Position numbers and translations under genes: made by a program. This document shows, one piece after another, positions 24,631-34,890 of a stretch of 64,000 bases of DNA (positions are counted from its first letter, which is position 1; the number at the start of each line of letters is the position of its first letter). The notes under the pieces were generated by a model. It was not told the origin of the DNA. It ran no database searches and worked only from the letters and a program-made list of their open reading frames with translations. Where the stretch lies: the NCBI RefSeq assembly GCF_014174215.1, contig NZ_JABEQL010000009.1, forward strand, positions 62,001 to 126,000, in the 5' to 3' direction. Origin of the DNA: Gluconacetobacter tumulicola (GTDB lineage: Bacteria; Pseudomonadota; Alphaproteobacteria; Acetobacterales; Acetobacteraceae).

Positions 24631-27600
24631 GGCGTCCCAAGCAGAGAGTAATGAAGCGAAAGGCCGGCGGTCGTCTCGTTCCACGGCCCCGCCTTCTGAT
24701 ACTGAAAATCGCCGGAAACGCGCAGCGCCGACGTCACCTGATAAGACAGGTGACCGCTCGCACCGCCGACCAAACCGGAATCGGATGCGCCCCCTGCTAC
24801 GGCCGCAGTCGGATCAGCAATATCCAACTGCTCCTGCAACTCAGGTCTGGTCGGATAGAACAACGAGGAACGCGAACTATAGGACTGATAACCGATCGAA
24901 CCATTAACATTCCACAGCCAATTTCCGGAGTGGCCCGAATAGCGCACCGGCACCAGCAGCGCGAAATAAGACTGTGGAGAGAAATATCCACCATTGCCGA
25001 GACTGAACAGATACTGGTTGTTGTTATATTTAAACCAGGTCAGGTCCACGCCCAGCCGAACCTCGTTTGTCGTATCCTTGAAAACCGAAACGCTGCCACC
25101 GGCGCCAGATTCATATTCCTCATTGTCCTGGACGTTATGCCCCTGGATATAGGCGAAGCCTCCACGAACATAGAAATTGAGCAGCGGATCCCCGTATTCC
25201 AATTGCCCGTTCAAACGATTGCGGACCACCCCTCCCCAATTGCTGCCCGTCAAACCATCATGCAGGCCGGCATAGGCCAGCACGCTATCGGTCACTGCCC
25301 GCCGGTCGGCGGCAACCCGAATACGCAGCTGGTTAGTGATCTGCGGGCTGACCTCCACCCCGGCCAGTACATTCGTCTCACGGAAACCCAGGGGAGACGA
25401 TCCAACGTCCACCTTCAGCCATTTCCATGCATAGGCCAGATTTGTTCCCACGCCGACAGCGTGGAAGCGGTTGGCCACGGCGCCATATTCCTTCGTTAGC
25501 GCCGCAGTCCCGATTTCACGCAGCCCCTCCACGTAATCCATGCTGCCAACACCCGATGCCAGAACGGTCGGCGTCACATTCAGCGACATCCGCCCTGTGC
25601 CAAGCGCAAAGGAGCCTGTGATCGGCAGATCACCCTCGGTCAACTGGTTCAGGCCCGTGCCGGAACGTCCCCGAAAGATCGGTCCAGCATCAACGAAGGG
25701 AGCGAATTCCTGCGTTGTGCTCGCGATATCGCTATCAATGTTACGCAGGATTGGATCCTGCGTTCCGACTCCGCCATCTGTCTTGGCCTGTGCCGTGTTG
25801 CGGAAGGGATTGATCCGGGCACTCTCGCCGTCGATCAACACGCCGCCATCGCGTCCGCCTCCCGCCCGCTCCTGATTGCCGATTTGCTGCATTCTCAGAT
25901 CACGGGCTCTGGCAAGGTCGCTGAGGCTGGCAGTCCAGTTACCGCCCGCACGATGAAGCGTCGCTGAAGCCAGCCAGGTACGCGGATCGGCGGGCGCCTC
26001 CTCCGTCATGAAGCGAAGCTGCTCTTCAGCCAATGCGAAGTCATCGTTCTGCAACGCCAGCCGCACCACTGCCAGCCGGGCATCCAGATCGTTAGGATAT
26101 CGCGTGATGACCGCACGGGCGATCGACAGCGCCTTACGCGTCTGGTTCGCCGACTGATAGAGGCGCGCCAACGCCAGCCGCGCCGCCGGATCAGGCTGGT
26201 CGGTCGTCAGGGCCGGTGCCAACGCGTCATACGCATCGGCACGGCGCCCTTCGGCATTCAGGCGATCGGCCGTCATGATCGCAAGCCCTGCCTGGATATT
26301 CCGCAGCGCAACGCTGTCATCCGAGGTCAGGCTGGAACCTTCTATCCTTTCAAGGAGATAGCGCGCGCGCTCCGGTTCCTGCATGCGCATGAACAAACCA
26401 GCATAGGCAATCCGCTGGCGGACTGTCAGCGAACCTGCGTTCATGAAAGTCTGCAAGACAGCGCTCGCTCCTTTTGGATCGTCGCGATCCAGCAGAGCAG
26501 TGGCGATCATCCGGCCTCGCTCGCCATCAGGATCATTGCCGCGGCGCGCGATCTGCATGAAATACAATCGGGCCTCTTCCGCATCCGGTGGCGCGTCCTG
26601 GACCAGTTGCAGTTCCTCAACCCTGTCCGCGATGCGCCGAATATCGGGCGTACGGCTCCCGCGCGGCAGCCGCTGCAGCAATTGTCGCGCGGCAGAAAAG
26701 TCATTCGCCTGGTTGGCAAAATAGATCCCGGCCTGCAATTCCGCCACGGACGCCGCTCTACCTAGCGACAAGAGCGGAGCCATCACCTCTCGCGCTTCGG
26801 TCCGCTGGTCGGCCTGCAGAAGAGCCTGCGCCAAGCGGAGGCGCAGCCAGGGATCATTCCCCCGGTCCTCCAGCCCCTGCCGCAACAGGGAAATACGGTC
26901 GTCAAGCGTCGTCGCCCGTTCCGCCTGCGCGATCAGCTCGTTCCCCGCCATCTGCTGTTCGAATGCCGGTGACAGACGCCGTATCCGGGCGATCAGCATA
27001 TCGGCTTCCTGCGTGCGGCCGGATTCGCGCAGGATCTGGTATAAACCTTCCAGCGCCACCACGTTGTCAGGCTCGGTGCGTATCGCCTGACGATATGACG
27101 CTTCAGCCTCTGCCGTCCGGCCGCGCCGCCGTGCGATTTCGCCTCGCAGCGCCACCAGCATGGTTTGTGATGGATCGACTTGCAGGGCGGCGTCGACTGC
27201 CCGGCCTGCGGCATCATACTGCCCCTGCTCCATCAGGCGGCGCACCTGCTCGTATGAGCCGGAAACCTTTGTGGCATTCAGCGCGCTTTGCCACCTTGCC
27301 GCCGAAGAGGGATCGGCTTGCATTGCCTTTTCCAGCAGATCCCGGGCTTGCGCCATCTGCCCCTGGCGCATACGCACCAATCCCAGTCCGCCCAAAGCAT
27401 CAGCATCGTTCGGCGCCTGGGCTAGAGCATTGCTGAAATGCTTGTCGGCGTCCGTGATTTCACTGGTGGACAGGTCCTGATAGGCTTGAGTGCGCTCCAG
27501 CACCGCATGTTCGGATTCGGCAGCCGATGCCCGCTGCCGCAGACGGCTGATTTCATTATCGCTGGGATTCACCTTCAGCCAAGCATCGAAATAAGGGGTG

Positions 27601-28400
27601 CTTTCCGGCACCTCGGGCAGCCAATGCAACGCCTCCCGCCAGTCTCGCCGCACGGCCGCGAGATCATCCGCGGAGAGACTGGATATCGATGCCAGCTTCG
27701 TTAAGCGCGTCAGCCCGTCCTGACGGGTGGCGGGGAGCCATGTCAAAGCCTGCGCATAGGCGAGTTGGGCAGCCATATCGTTCGGGTTGGCCGCAACCAG
27801 CGCACGAAGCCCCTCGCGCCCCCGATCACGATACCCCACGGCTCCAGCGAGGGTCTGATAATATTCCACGGCATATTGCGGAGGCGGCCCGTTAGGAAAC
27901 AGGCGCCGGTAGCCAGCCGCAGCCGCAGCCGTTCGTCCTGCCTGTGCCAGGGCACGGATCGCGGGTAATTCACCCTGCGACGTATCTTGCAAATGGAGCG
28001 CCTGATCGAGCCGTATGGTTTCCGGCGCGTCCGGAGCCAATGTCCGAAGGGAAGCCGCGACGCGTAGCGCCCCGCCAAGATCCCCCTGCCGTAGAGCCCA
28101 CTGGCCGGTCAACGCCAGAACGCGAGGATCATTGGGGGCGATTTGCTTGACCTGGCTCAGCGCATCCTGCGCGTTGCCGTAACGCCCCTGATCATACCAA
28201 TATTGCGCCCGCTGGATCAGCAACGGCACCAACGACCCGGCGGAAGCGCCTGCAGCGGCCGAGCTTGCGGCCGGCGGCGGCGGGAGCTCGCCCCCTTGCC
28301 CCGCATTCTGAGCCTGGGCGTGAACCGGCACGGACACAACCGTCCCGCCGCCTATCAGCAGCAGCCCCAGGCGAACAGTTAGACGACCGCTAACCGTCAT
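24627..28400 (-). CDS. bcsC: Cellulose synthase outer-membrane protein BcsC
   Basis: Exports cellulose across the outer membrane. The 1257-residue protein has a signal peptide (hydrophobic 10-24, VHAQAQN near 26-32), a long periplasmic superhelix of tetratricopeptide repeats to about residue 850, and a C-terminal beta-barrel of about 330 residues (GGYFSPQSYFALLVPVRYSG). The TPR part shows repeats such as ALGGLGLVRMRQGQMAQARD and ALRGEIARRRGRTAEAEASY. Start and stop overlap bcsAB and bcsD by ATGA. A GGGAAG ribosome binding site lies within the end of bcsAB. Confidence 0.95.
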   Translation of the reverse strand: MTVSGRLTVRLGLLLIGGGTVVSVPVHAQAQNAGQGGELPPPPAASSAAAGASAGSLVPLLIQRAQYWYDQGRYGNAQDALSQVKQIAPNDPRVLALTGQWALRQGDLGGALRVAASLRTLAPDAPETIRLDQALHLQDTSQGELPAIRALAQAGRTAAAAAGYRRLFPNGPPPQYAVEYYQTLAGAVGYRDRGREGLRALVAANPNDMAAQLAYAQALTWLPATRQDGLTRLTKLASISSLSADDLAAVRRDWREALHWLPEVPESTPYFDAWLKVNPSDNEISRLRQRASAAESEHAVLERTQAYQDLSTSEITDADKHFSNALAQAPNDADALGGLGLVRMRQGQMAQARDLLEKAMQADPSSAARWQSALNATKVSGSYEQVRRLMEQGQYDAAGRAVDAALQVDPSQTMLVALRGEIARRRGRTAEAEASYRQAIRTEPDNVVALEGLYQILRESGRTQEADMLIARIRRLSPAFEQQMAGNELIAQAERATTLDDRISLLRQGLEDRGNDPWLRLRLAQALLQADQRTEAREVMAPLLSLGRAASVAELQAGIYFANQANDFSAARQLLQRLPRGSRTPDIRRIADRVEELQLVQDAPPDAEEARLYFMQIARRGNDPDGERGRMIATALLDRDDPKGASAVLQTFMNAGSLTVRQRIAYAGLFMRMQEPERARYLLERIEGSSLTSDDSVALRNIQAGLAIMTADRLNAEGRRADAYDALAPALTTDQPDPAARLALARLYQSANQTRKALSIARAVITRYPNDLDARLAVVRLALQNDDFALAEEQLRFMTEEAPADPRTWLASATLHRAGGNWTASLSDLARARDLRMQQIGNQERAGGGRDGGVLIDGESARINPFRNTAQAKTDGGVGTQDPILRNIDSDIASTTQEFAPFVDAGPIFRGRSGTGLNQLTEGDLPITGSFALGTGRMSLNVTPTVLASGVGSMDYVEGLREIGTAALTKEYGAVANRFHAVGVGTNLAYAWKWLKVDVGSSPLGFRETNVLAGVEVSPQITNQLRIRVAADRRAVTDSVLAYAGLHDGLTGSNWGGVVRNRLNGQLEYGDPLLNFYVRGGFAYIQGHNVQDNEEYESGAGGSVSVFKDTTNEVRLGVDLTWFKYNNNQYLFSLGNGGYFSPQSYFALLVPVRYSGHSGNWLWNVNGSIGYQSYSSRSSLFYPTRPELQEQLDIADPTAAVAGGASDSGLVGGASGHLSYQVTSALRVSGDFQYQKAGPWNETTAGLSLHYSLLGTP

Positions 28401-31400
28401 GCATTCTTCCCGCTGCCACTTGCATCCAGATAGGCCTGCCGCCGCGCCGCGCGCAACGATAATCCCTTATGCAGTGACAGACCGACGACCAGCGAACCCG
28501 CGATAGAGAGAAGGATCACGCGCAAAGGGTGCTCGCGCAGGAACCAGTCGGACCATAGCCACCAGGGCAATGAACCGATCGTGTAGGTCTTGCCACTGCG
28601 TGAAGCGATGATCTTTTGCCCATTGACGACGGTAAGGTCACCCTGCACCCCTTTTTGCAGGGTGGTATCCCGTATCGTATGAATCAGGTCCTCCAACCCT
28701 TGCGGCGTACCACCCAGCATCATTACGACAGACCGATTGGCCGCAAAGGGCGACTGGGCGCCGATCAGCGCGCCACCTCCGCCCAATGATGCTGATCCCT
28801 CCAGCGCCGCCGTATCGGGCTGGGACGATTTGCTTTCGGGAAAAGCATAGCGAATGCCGTCCAGGAGAGAACGTTCCGCAAGGCGTAGCTGGCCGTTTTC
28901 GAGCCGATATGGTGTACCCGCCAAAATGGATGACACAATATCGCTGCCCGGCAGCGTAGCCATGACGATCAGATCGTCATCCTGCACCGCCTCCAGGCCA
29001 TTCGGTCCCACGATCGTTATCCCTTCGGTCGGATACCAGGTGAAGGAACCGAACATGCCCATCAAGTCCAGATAGGCGGTCAGGAATGCGGTCCCAGGCC
29101 GGGAAGGCAATACGATCGCTGTCTGCGATAGATCGGCCATGCGGGTAAAGGGAAAGCCACTATTCGCGAAATAGGCCAGATTGGGCATCGTCGCCAAATG
29201 ATAGGCCCGCCGGAAATCCAGAGTTGAATCCGGATCGATTCCAACGGTCAGATCTTGCGGAATCGCACTGCAGTCCCGCCGCGCCAACGGGCGTCCGTCA
29301 AAATAGAACTTCAACTGATTCTGGCCATAAACGCTCCACAGCGGCAGGTTCACCTTATCCCTATGGATCTGTGAAGCATGTGGCAGAAACCGGCTGATCC
29401 AGCTCGGCAGACGATCCGGCAAAGCCCAGGAATAGCTGCGCAGATAAACGTCGTTCAGGCTTACATCCACTCGGGACTGGGCCATGTCGATTATGCTGCC
29501 CAGCGGCGTCCGAATCTGGAAATCGGCCTCGAAGGATCTGCCGCGCCATGTATAGAGATCCGGGGAGATCCGGAAAGGTATCGCCAGCGTACCCGGAACA
29601 TAACCATGGCCCTGCAGGTTGCCAAGGTTGACCAGCTCGCCAAACCGGACCAACCGATCAGTCGGCAGGAAAGCTGGCGCGTCGTATGGTTTCCGATGGG
29701 ACAAGGTGACAGGGGCAACCGTCAGGCTCGATACATCGCCAAATGTGTTGGACATGAAGGCAAGCCCGCGCGCCGCGGTCAGCAGTTCTGCTTCATTCCT
29801 TCCGCTCACCACCAGGATTGTACCGAACGGGTCGCTCGGATTGGCAATTTCCGCCACCGTGGGGCCAACAACATTTACGGCTTTGGCTATTACGGGCGGC
29901 AGGCGGTTGAGCACACCGATCGCCACCGCATTTCCCCCCAGCGGAACCTCCTCCGAAACCGGAAAGGTGACATGATGGAAGTCCACGATCCTGCCGAACC
30001 AGGACGAAACCACGGATGCCGCTTTCAACACCGCAATGTCCTGCTGCGACGACGTATCGAGCTTTGCGGGCATGATGACAGGAACAACGGCGCGCTCGTT
30101 CATCGCCGTATCGAGAAACGGCGCAGGCAGAGCGGACAGGATGCGCCGCGCGGGCAAAGGAGCTGTCGTAATGCTGATGGTAGACTGCCCCGAAATCTCA
30201 CCCCATAGAGCAGGGCTGATTTCGTTACCGCACGTTTCCGAATACTGGCCTGCAAAGGTAAAGTTGAGCGTATTCTTGCCCATGAAAAAGGCCGGATTAA
30301 CCGCAAAAGTCAGCGGCCCGAATTCCGGATGATCGCGATTGACAGGAATCGTTCCAACATACTGATCATTTAGTCGGATCGTAATACTGCTACTCTGCGG
30401 CAGCAAGGAAGGCGACAAAGAACCGCTGAACGTGACATGAGCGTCGGTCACAAGCTGGCTGGGCGGCAGGCCGAAATCGAGGCCCTGGATCGAGGCAAAA
30501 GGCGTCATGCGCAGGGACGCGGGAGCGCCCAGTTCCTGCAGGGTCCATGTCCGCGTAGACGTGCCGGGAAGTTCCACATTTCCGACGGCAGTGGACGCTG
30601 TGGCAGTCGGTCCGGGGTTACCCATGATCAGCGGAGCCCCACCAGCCGAAGGACTTGCGGCATGCTCTCCCGCATTCGGCAAGGGCAGCGTGTCGTCTCC
30701 ACCTCCCGTCGCAGGCGCGTCCAAAGACGGAGGAGAAGCCTGAGCCCCGCTGATGCTTAAACCAAGGGCGAGCAAGCCGATCATCGTAATGTTAGTCTTA
30801 CGCGGTCTCAGGCTTACGGCGCGCCGCTCACTTCTGCCCACGGCCTGGCTGGCGCGCAGGCGCGCCGCAATCGCTTCCCTATGGCGCTGGGCGCTCGCCG
30901 GCTTGTCACGTCGAACGCTCAGGTTGCGAATGGAACTGACTGCAAGCCACAGACTACGGAGCGGACGGTCGGGGGGATAGTCGGACCAGTTAACCCATGC
31001 ATCGGCGCGTCCGAAGGCGAAGCGGATGCTCCGTGCTTCATCACGAAGCGTAGCGGGTTGCCATTCCAAGCTCATCACTCCGTCGCGCACTGTCGCAACC
31101 CGGGCTGGAATAGGCCCCTCATGTAATTCGACGTGCACTTTTAGTTCTGCACCAGTTCTAAACGACTTCACATCCGCAGGATCCAGATGCACTCGGCATC
31201 CTCCGCGCGAGAGATCAACCGTCATCCCCCTGACAAGCCGCCCGTCATCACCGCCTATCGTCACGGGGAGCACGGCATGAATGCGCGCGTTGCGGCGTAA
31301 CTGGCGCGTCTCATGCCCCACGGTGATAGCAGCAAGCACGATTATCGTACTGACTGAAATCCACAGTTCGTTCATCCACAATGCATTGAACGTTATGGTG

Positions 31401-33031
31401 TCATTATGCATCAGGACCAAGCGTAGGAGTCCCCATGCCAGACCGGCCACCAGGGCCGTACAAAGGAGGATATTCGGGTAAAGCGCCCGCCAATCCGTAT
31501 ATGCACTCTGGAGCGTTCCACCCTTCTCGGTCACATTGAACTTACCGTGCCTGGGAAACAGCAAGGTAATAATGGTCACTCGCACGAGAAAGAGCGCAAG
31601 CACCGTTTCGTAAATCTCGCTCCAGAACGAATAGCGCCAGTTCTTCTGCACGCGCGCCGACGTCCCGATCGAATGAAAAAAATGCGGGAAAGCATAGGCC
31701 AGAAACGCCTCGGGTGATGCAGCGATCAGGGTCTGGTTGAACAGCAGATAGGCGAGCGGGGAGACCAGAAAGATCAGACGCGGAATAGCGAACAGAAATC
31801 CAGCCATGGCAGAAAAATAACATAGCCGTTGAGCAATCTTCAGACCGGGTCCGAACAATGGATTATCCAGCCGCAGAATCTGCAACATTCCACGCGCCCA
31901 CCGCATGCGCTGGCCGATATGCAGAATGAGCCGTTCGGTTGCCAGACCCGCGGCAAGTGGCATGGTCAGAAATGCCGTGGACCATCCCCGGCGCTGTAGT
32001 TTCAGCGCCGTATGGCAATCCTCGGTTACCGTTTCAGTCGCGATCCCGCCAATCTGCTCCAACGCGGTGCGCCGCAGCACGGCACAGGATCCACAAAAAA
32101 AAGTTGCATTCCAAAAATCATTTCCATTCTGCAACAGACCATAAAATATGTTGCCTTCAGGCGGCACGTTCTGTCCGTTGGCGAGATTCCGCTGGAACGG
32201 ATCCGGGGAATAGAAATGATGCGGCGTCTGCATCATGGCCAGGGTCGGATCGACTATAAGCCATCCTATCGTCGCCTGCAGAAACGCCCGCACAGGTACA
32301 TGGTCGCAATCGAAGATGGCAATATATTCACCACTTGTCTGCGTCATCGCATAATTCAGGTTGCCGGCCTTGGCATGTATATTATTGGGTCGGGAAATAT
32401 AGCCCACCCCGACCTCGCGCGCGAATTCAAGAAAATTGTCACGATGTCCATCATCCAGGATGTACACGTTCAATTTGTCCGCCGGCCAATCCATTCCTAT
32501 ACAGGCCAGTACGGTAGCACGGACGATATCCAGATCCTCATTATATGTCGGAACATAGACATCGACTATGGGCCAGCATGCCAAATCGGCAGGCATCGGT
32601 ACCGGCTTGCGGTTGAGCGGCCGTATCGTCTGGAAATAACTGAGCAGCAGCATCATCAGAGCGTAAAGTTCCGCGCCGCACAGAGTCAGAACCAGAATCA
32701 TCTGGAACAGAGAACTGAATGCGAGCGTTTCCGTCAGTCTCCATGTGAGATAGCGCGCGGAGACGACGAGCGACATGACCTGCAAAAACAGCGTCGCCTC
32801 GCGGCCCGGAAAACGACTGACCAAGAAGAACAACGCAATGCCCGCCACCGCGACAATCAATTGCGCGTCGTCGGACAGCAGTGCCATGCTGGCCATTGCC
32901 AGACAAGCCCCGCCCAGCACCACGAAGCTACCAAGAATGGCGTGGCTATATCGTCCTTCTATGACAGGTTGACAGGCCCGGCCGATCGCATCCATCCGCG
33001 CGCGAGCACCCGAAAGAATGCCGCTCACCAT
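28397..33031 (-). CDS. bcsAB: Fused cellulose synthase BcsA-BcsB
   Basis: A 1544-residue fusion of the catalytic and the periplasmic subunits. The BcsA half has N-terminal membrane helices, a GT-A domain with DDG (about 193-195), DCD (241-243), TED (336-338) and QRMRW (374-378), more helices, and a PilZ domain with RQLRR (576-580) and DLSRGG (606-611) that binds cyclic di-GMP. A hydrophobic segment near 748-766, MIGLLALGLSISGAQA, leads into the BcsB half with its carbohydrate-binding and flavodoxin-like domains and a C-terminal anchor helix (PLRVILLSIAGSLVVGLSL). ATG 33031 follows GAGGAG by 9 bp; a TTG at 33040 overlaps the bcsQ stop. Fused BcsAB is typical of Komagataeibacter. Activity should depend on c-di-GMP. 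Confidence 0.96.
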   Translation of the reverse strand: MVSGILSGARARMDAIGRACQPVIEGRYSHAILGSFVVLGGACLAMASMALLSDDAQLIVAVAGIALFFLVSRFPGREATLFLQVMSLVVSARYLTWRLTETLAFSSLFQMILVLTLCGAELYALMMLLLSYFQTIRPLNRKPVPMPADLACWPIVDVYVPTYNEDLDIVRATVLACIGMDWPADKLNVYILDDGHRDNFLEFAREVGVGYISRPNNIHAKAGNLNYAMTQTSGEYIAIFDCDHVPVRAFLQATIGWLIVDPTLAMMQTPHHFYSPDPFQRNLANGQNVPPEGNIFYGLLQNGNDFWNATFFCGSCAVLRRTALEQIGGIATETVTEDCHTALKLQRRGWSTAFLTMPLAAGLATERLILHIGQRMRWARGMLQILRLDNPLFGPGLKIAQRLCYFSAMAGFLFAIPRLIFLVSPLAYLLFNQTLIAASPEAFLAYAFPHFFHSIGTSARVQKNWRYSFWSEIYETVLALFLVRVTIITLLFPRHGKFNVTEKGGTLQSAYTDWRALYPNILLCTALVAGLAWGLLRLVLMHNDTITFNALWMNELWISVSTIIVLAAITVGHETRQLRRNARIHAVLPVTIGGDDGRLVRGMTVDLSRGGCRVHLDPADVKSFRTGAELKVHVELHEGPIPARVATVRDGVMSLEWQPATLRDEARSIRFAFGRADAWVNWSDYPPDRPLRSLWLAVSSIRNLSVRRDKPASAQRHREAIAARLRASQAVGRSERRAVSLRPRKTNITMIGLLALGLSISGAQASPPSLDAPATGGGDDTLPLPNAGEHAASPSAGGAPLIMGNPGPTATASTAVGNVELPGTSTRTWTLQELGAPASLRMTPFASIQGLDFGLPPSQLVTDAHVTFSGSLSPSLLPQSSSITIRLNDQYVGTIPVNRDHPEFGPLTFAVNPAFFMGKNTLNFTFAGQYSETCGNEISPALWGEISGQSTISITTAPLPARRILSALPAPFLDTAMNERAVVPVIMPAKLDTSSQQDIAVLKAASVVSSWFGRIVDFHHVTFPVSEEVPLGGNAVAIGVLNRLPPVIAKAVNVVGPTVAEIANPSDPFGTILVVSGRNEAELLTAARGLAFMSNTFGDVSSLTVAPVTLSHRKPYDAPAFLPTDRLVRFGELVNLGNLQGHGYVPGTLAIPFRISPDLYTWRGRSFEADFQIRTPLGSIIDMAQSRVDVSLNDVYLRSYSWALPDRLPSWISRFLPHASQIHRDKVNLPLWSVYGQNQLKFYFDGRPLARRDCSAIPQDLTVGIDPDSTLDFRRAYHLATMPNLAYFANSGFPFTRMADLSQTAIVLPSRPGTAFLTAYLDLMGMFGSFTWYPTEGITIVGPNGLEAVQDDDLIVMATLPGSDIVSSILAGTPYRLENGQLRLAERSLLDGIRYAFPESKSSQPDTAALEGSASLGGGGALIGAQSPFAANRSVVMMLGGTPQGLEDLIHTIRDTTLQKGVQGDLTVVNGQKIIASRSGKTYTIGSLPWWLWSDWFLREHPLRVILLSIAGSLVVGLSLHKGLSLRAARRQAYLDASGSGKNA

Positions 33032-33036
33032 GCTTA

Positions 33037-33789
33037 TCAACTCCTCACCAGGGCGGTCAGACGATGCGAGATCAAGGTCAGATCATGATTGGCCTGCGAC
33101 CGCGGGGCATAAGCGGCCAGTGACTTCTGTGCAGCCAGCGCCTCGCCGACATGCTCATCCCGATGTACCACCCCCACCAGCCGGTTACCCATCCGTGCAC
33201 TTAGATTGCGCACGATCGTCGGCCCCAGGCGGGTCATCGGATCGAATTGGTTGATAACAAAACATTGGCGCCCACCGTGCCCCAGCCCGTACGCTCTGCC
33301 GGACTCGATGTCTGTAAATAGCGCCATCGAAGCCGCGTCCGCCGCCAGCACCGTCAACAGCAGGTCAATGCGCGGCAGAAGCGCCCGCAATGCAGCAGAA
33401 GGGCCCGGTTCCGTATCAACAATAACCAGAGCGTGAGGATCGGCTGCGATCTGGCGCAGGGGCTCAGCCAACAGCTCCGGAAAATTCTCCAGTTCCGCCG
33501 AGGCATGAAGCGAAGTCGCCATATCCATTGTGCCGTATGGCAGCACCATGACGCCCTCTGCCGTGTCCTGCAGAGCATGCTGCCACAATTGCGGCTGACG
33601 CAGCATCTGCATGAAACCCCGCCCCTCTCCCAGCGGCACACCCAAATGAAGCCGGAGCATATTCTGGGGATCCAAATCCACCGCGATGATGCGATGGGAG
33701 CGCAGACGAGCCAAATTAACCGCCAGATTGGCGGCTATCGTGCTTTTACCCACGCCGCCCTTCGGCGAAACGCAACAGATCAGGGGCAT
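33037..33789 (-). CDS. bcsQ: Cellulose biosynthesis ATPase BcsQ (MinD/ParA family)
   Basis: A 250-residue deviant-Walker ATPase. PKGGVGKST at residues 9-17 has the signature Lys10, and VDLDPQN follows at about 39-45. In enterobacteria BcsQ (YhjQ) is needed for cellulose secretion and polar localisation of the synthase complex. Its stop overlaps the TTG preceding bcsAB. The ribosome binding site is weak. The standard Komagataeibacter bcsI operon lacks bcsQ, so its presence before a BcsAB fusion is notable. Family is secure; the role is from position. Confidence 0.9.
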   Translation of the reverse strand: MPLICCVSPKGGVGKSTIAANLAVNLARLRSHRIIAVDLDPQNMLRLHLGVPLGEGRGFMQMLRQPQLWQHALQDTAEGVMVLPYGTMDMATSLHASAELENFPELLAEPLRQIAADPHALVIVDTEPGPSAALRALLPRIDLLLTVLAADAASMALFTDIESGRAYGLGHGGRQCFVINQFDPMTRLGPTIVRNLSARMGNRLVGVVHRDEHVGEALAAQKSLAAYAPRSQANHDLTLISHRLTALVRS

Positions 33790-33850
33790 CGAAAGGCGTC
33801 AGTCACAGCATGGCCGATCATGAAAAAATCTATCTGTCCCGAATTATCTG

Positions 33851-34411
33851 TCAGCGGAATATATCATGCAGGCCCGATCCTGCCTGACGGCCCGTGGCTA
33901 CGCCGCCAAGCACCCTAAACATGTCGGCCAATCGCATACGACGCGCCTCCGATGCCGACATGGGAACAGACGCTATACCCACCTGCGGGGCCGCACGAAA
34001 GGCTGCAAAATCATCACCAGATTCCTGCCGGGCGGCCGAAGGCACTTTACCTGAGTCCATCGGCGCAGCAGAGGGCGAAGGCGTCGTGAAAGCGCCGCCA
34101 AACAACGAGAATGGCGCGGAAGATGGCCGAGGCGCGGACCGTCCGGAAAGACCATCGACGGCAACACGGCTGGCCGGGGAAAAGGCCATGGGCGCGCCTT
34201 GCTCTTCCGACACAACCTTGTCAGTCACACCGGAGGCCATCGAACGGCCGGGAATCCGATCCATATTATCAAACGACCAATATGGCAGCCCCGGTGAATC
34301 GACTGCGGCCCGCAACCCGGGAATATCGACACCGTCATCCCTATGCCCCTCCCGAACCTTGGGCATGGCATCGGCAATCAGAGGGAATTCAGGCCCTGCG
34401 TCACTAGTCAT
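33851..34411 (-). CDS. Small Pro/Ser-rich cellulose operon protein (BcsP/BcsO/BcsH-like by position)
   Basis: A 186-residue protein first in the core bcs operon, 61 bp before bcsQ. It has no signal peptide or membrane segment. The middle (about residues 85-135) is low-complexity, rich in Pro, Ser and Ala with SLFGGAF. The C-terminal 30 residues look ordered and amphipathic: ARRMRLADMFRVLGG then GLHDIFR, a repeated L-x-D-(M/I)-F-R pattern. Pro-rich accessory proteins BcsP and BcsO of BcsQ-type operons, and BcsH (CcpAx) of Komagataeibacter, occupy comparable positions and have short terminal helical motifs. I cannot decide which, if any, it matches. Confidence 0.65.
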   Translation of the reverse strand: MTSDAGPEFPLIADAMPKVREGHRDDGVDIPGLRAAVDSPGLPYWSFDNMDRIPGRSMASGVTDKVVSEEQGAPMAFSPASRVAVDGLSGRSAPRPSSAPFSLFGGAFTTPSPSAAPMDSGKVPSAARQESGDDFAAFRAAPQVGIASVPMSASEARRMRLADMFRVLGGVATGRQAGSGLHDIFR

Positions 34412-34841
34412 CCCACCCTCTCCCAGCTTCGCTACAATGGGGCAAACCCGACTATCTCATGCTTATGAAATTTCGTCACGTCGCCGATCAAGACATTTCT
34501 ATACCAAGAAAATCAAATGGCGCGCACCAAAATTCATCAAAAAAGAAAGAATTAGACAATAAAGCCGAAGCAGACGCTTCACAGAAAACGCAAAAAAATT
34601 ATCCGTTTTGAATGCAACAAAAAAATTGTTCGCCAGCATGGCACGAAGATTGGCAACCGTACCCGAGAAAGCTGAATGCCCGCATGCTTCAGCCGACAGG
34701 CTGTCCGCCCGGATCACCTCGGTCTGCTACAAAATATTTCAGAACAAACAGAGGATACGCCATGTGAGAAAGGTAAACCGCGCTTGACCCTACCCTCATA
34801 ACGATCACAGATTTTGAATACCCGTCGCTGAAAATCGCTCA
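34412..34841. other. AT-rich intergenic gap upstream of the core bcs operon
   Basis: A region of visibly lower GC than its neighbours, with A/T runs on both strands around 34490-34640. It probably carries the promoter of the core bcs operon. The best pair I can see on the minus strand (TTGTCT, 17 bp, TGAATT) is weak. A 72-codon frame at 34499-34717 has no support. Confidence 0.4.
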
Positions 34842-34890
34842 GAGCCTGTTTGCAAATGCGCGCAGGCGGCGATCCGCATTTCCCGACACC
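34842..34890. repeat. Short repeat copy near the endoglucanase stop codon
   Basis: GAGCCTG at 34842-34848 is followed by AAATGCGCGCAGGCGGCGAT (34854-34873), which matches the copies at 1850 and 57695 closely. The second inverted end is not evident, so it is a degraded or truncated copy. The endoglucanase stop triplet lies a few bases further (34895-34897). Confidence 0.5.

Noticed and set aside
34499-34717. Small gene in the AT-rich gap before the bcs core
   Set aside because: A 72-codon frame without a ribosome binding site or recognisable sequence; better explained as regulatory DNA.
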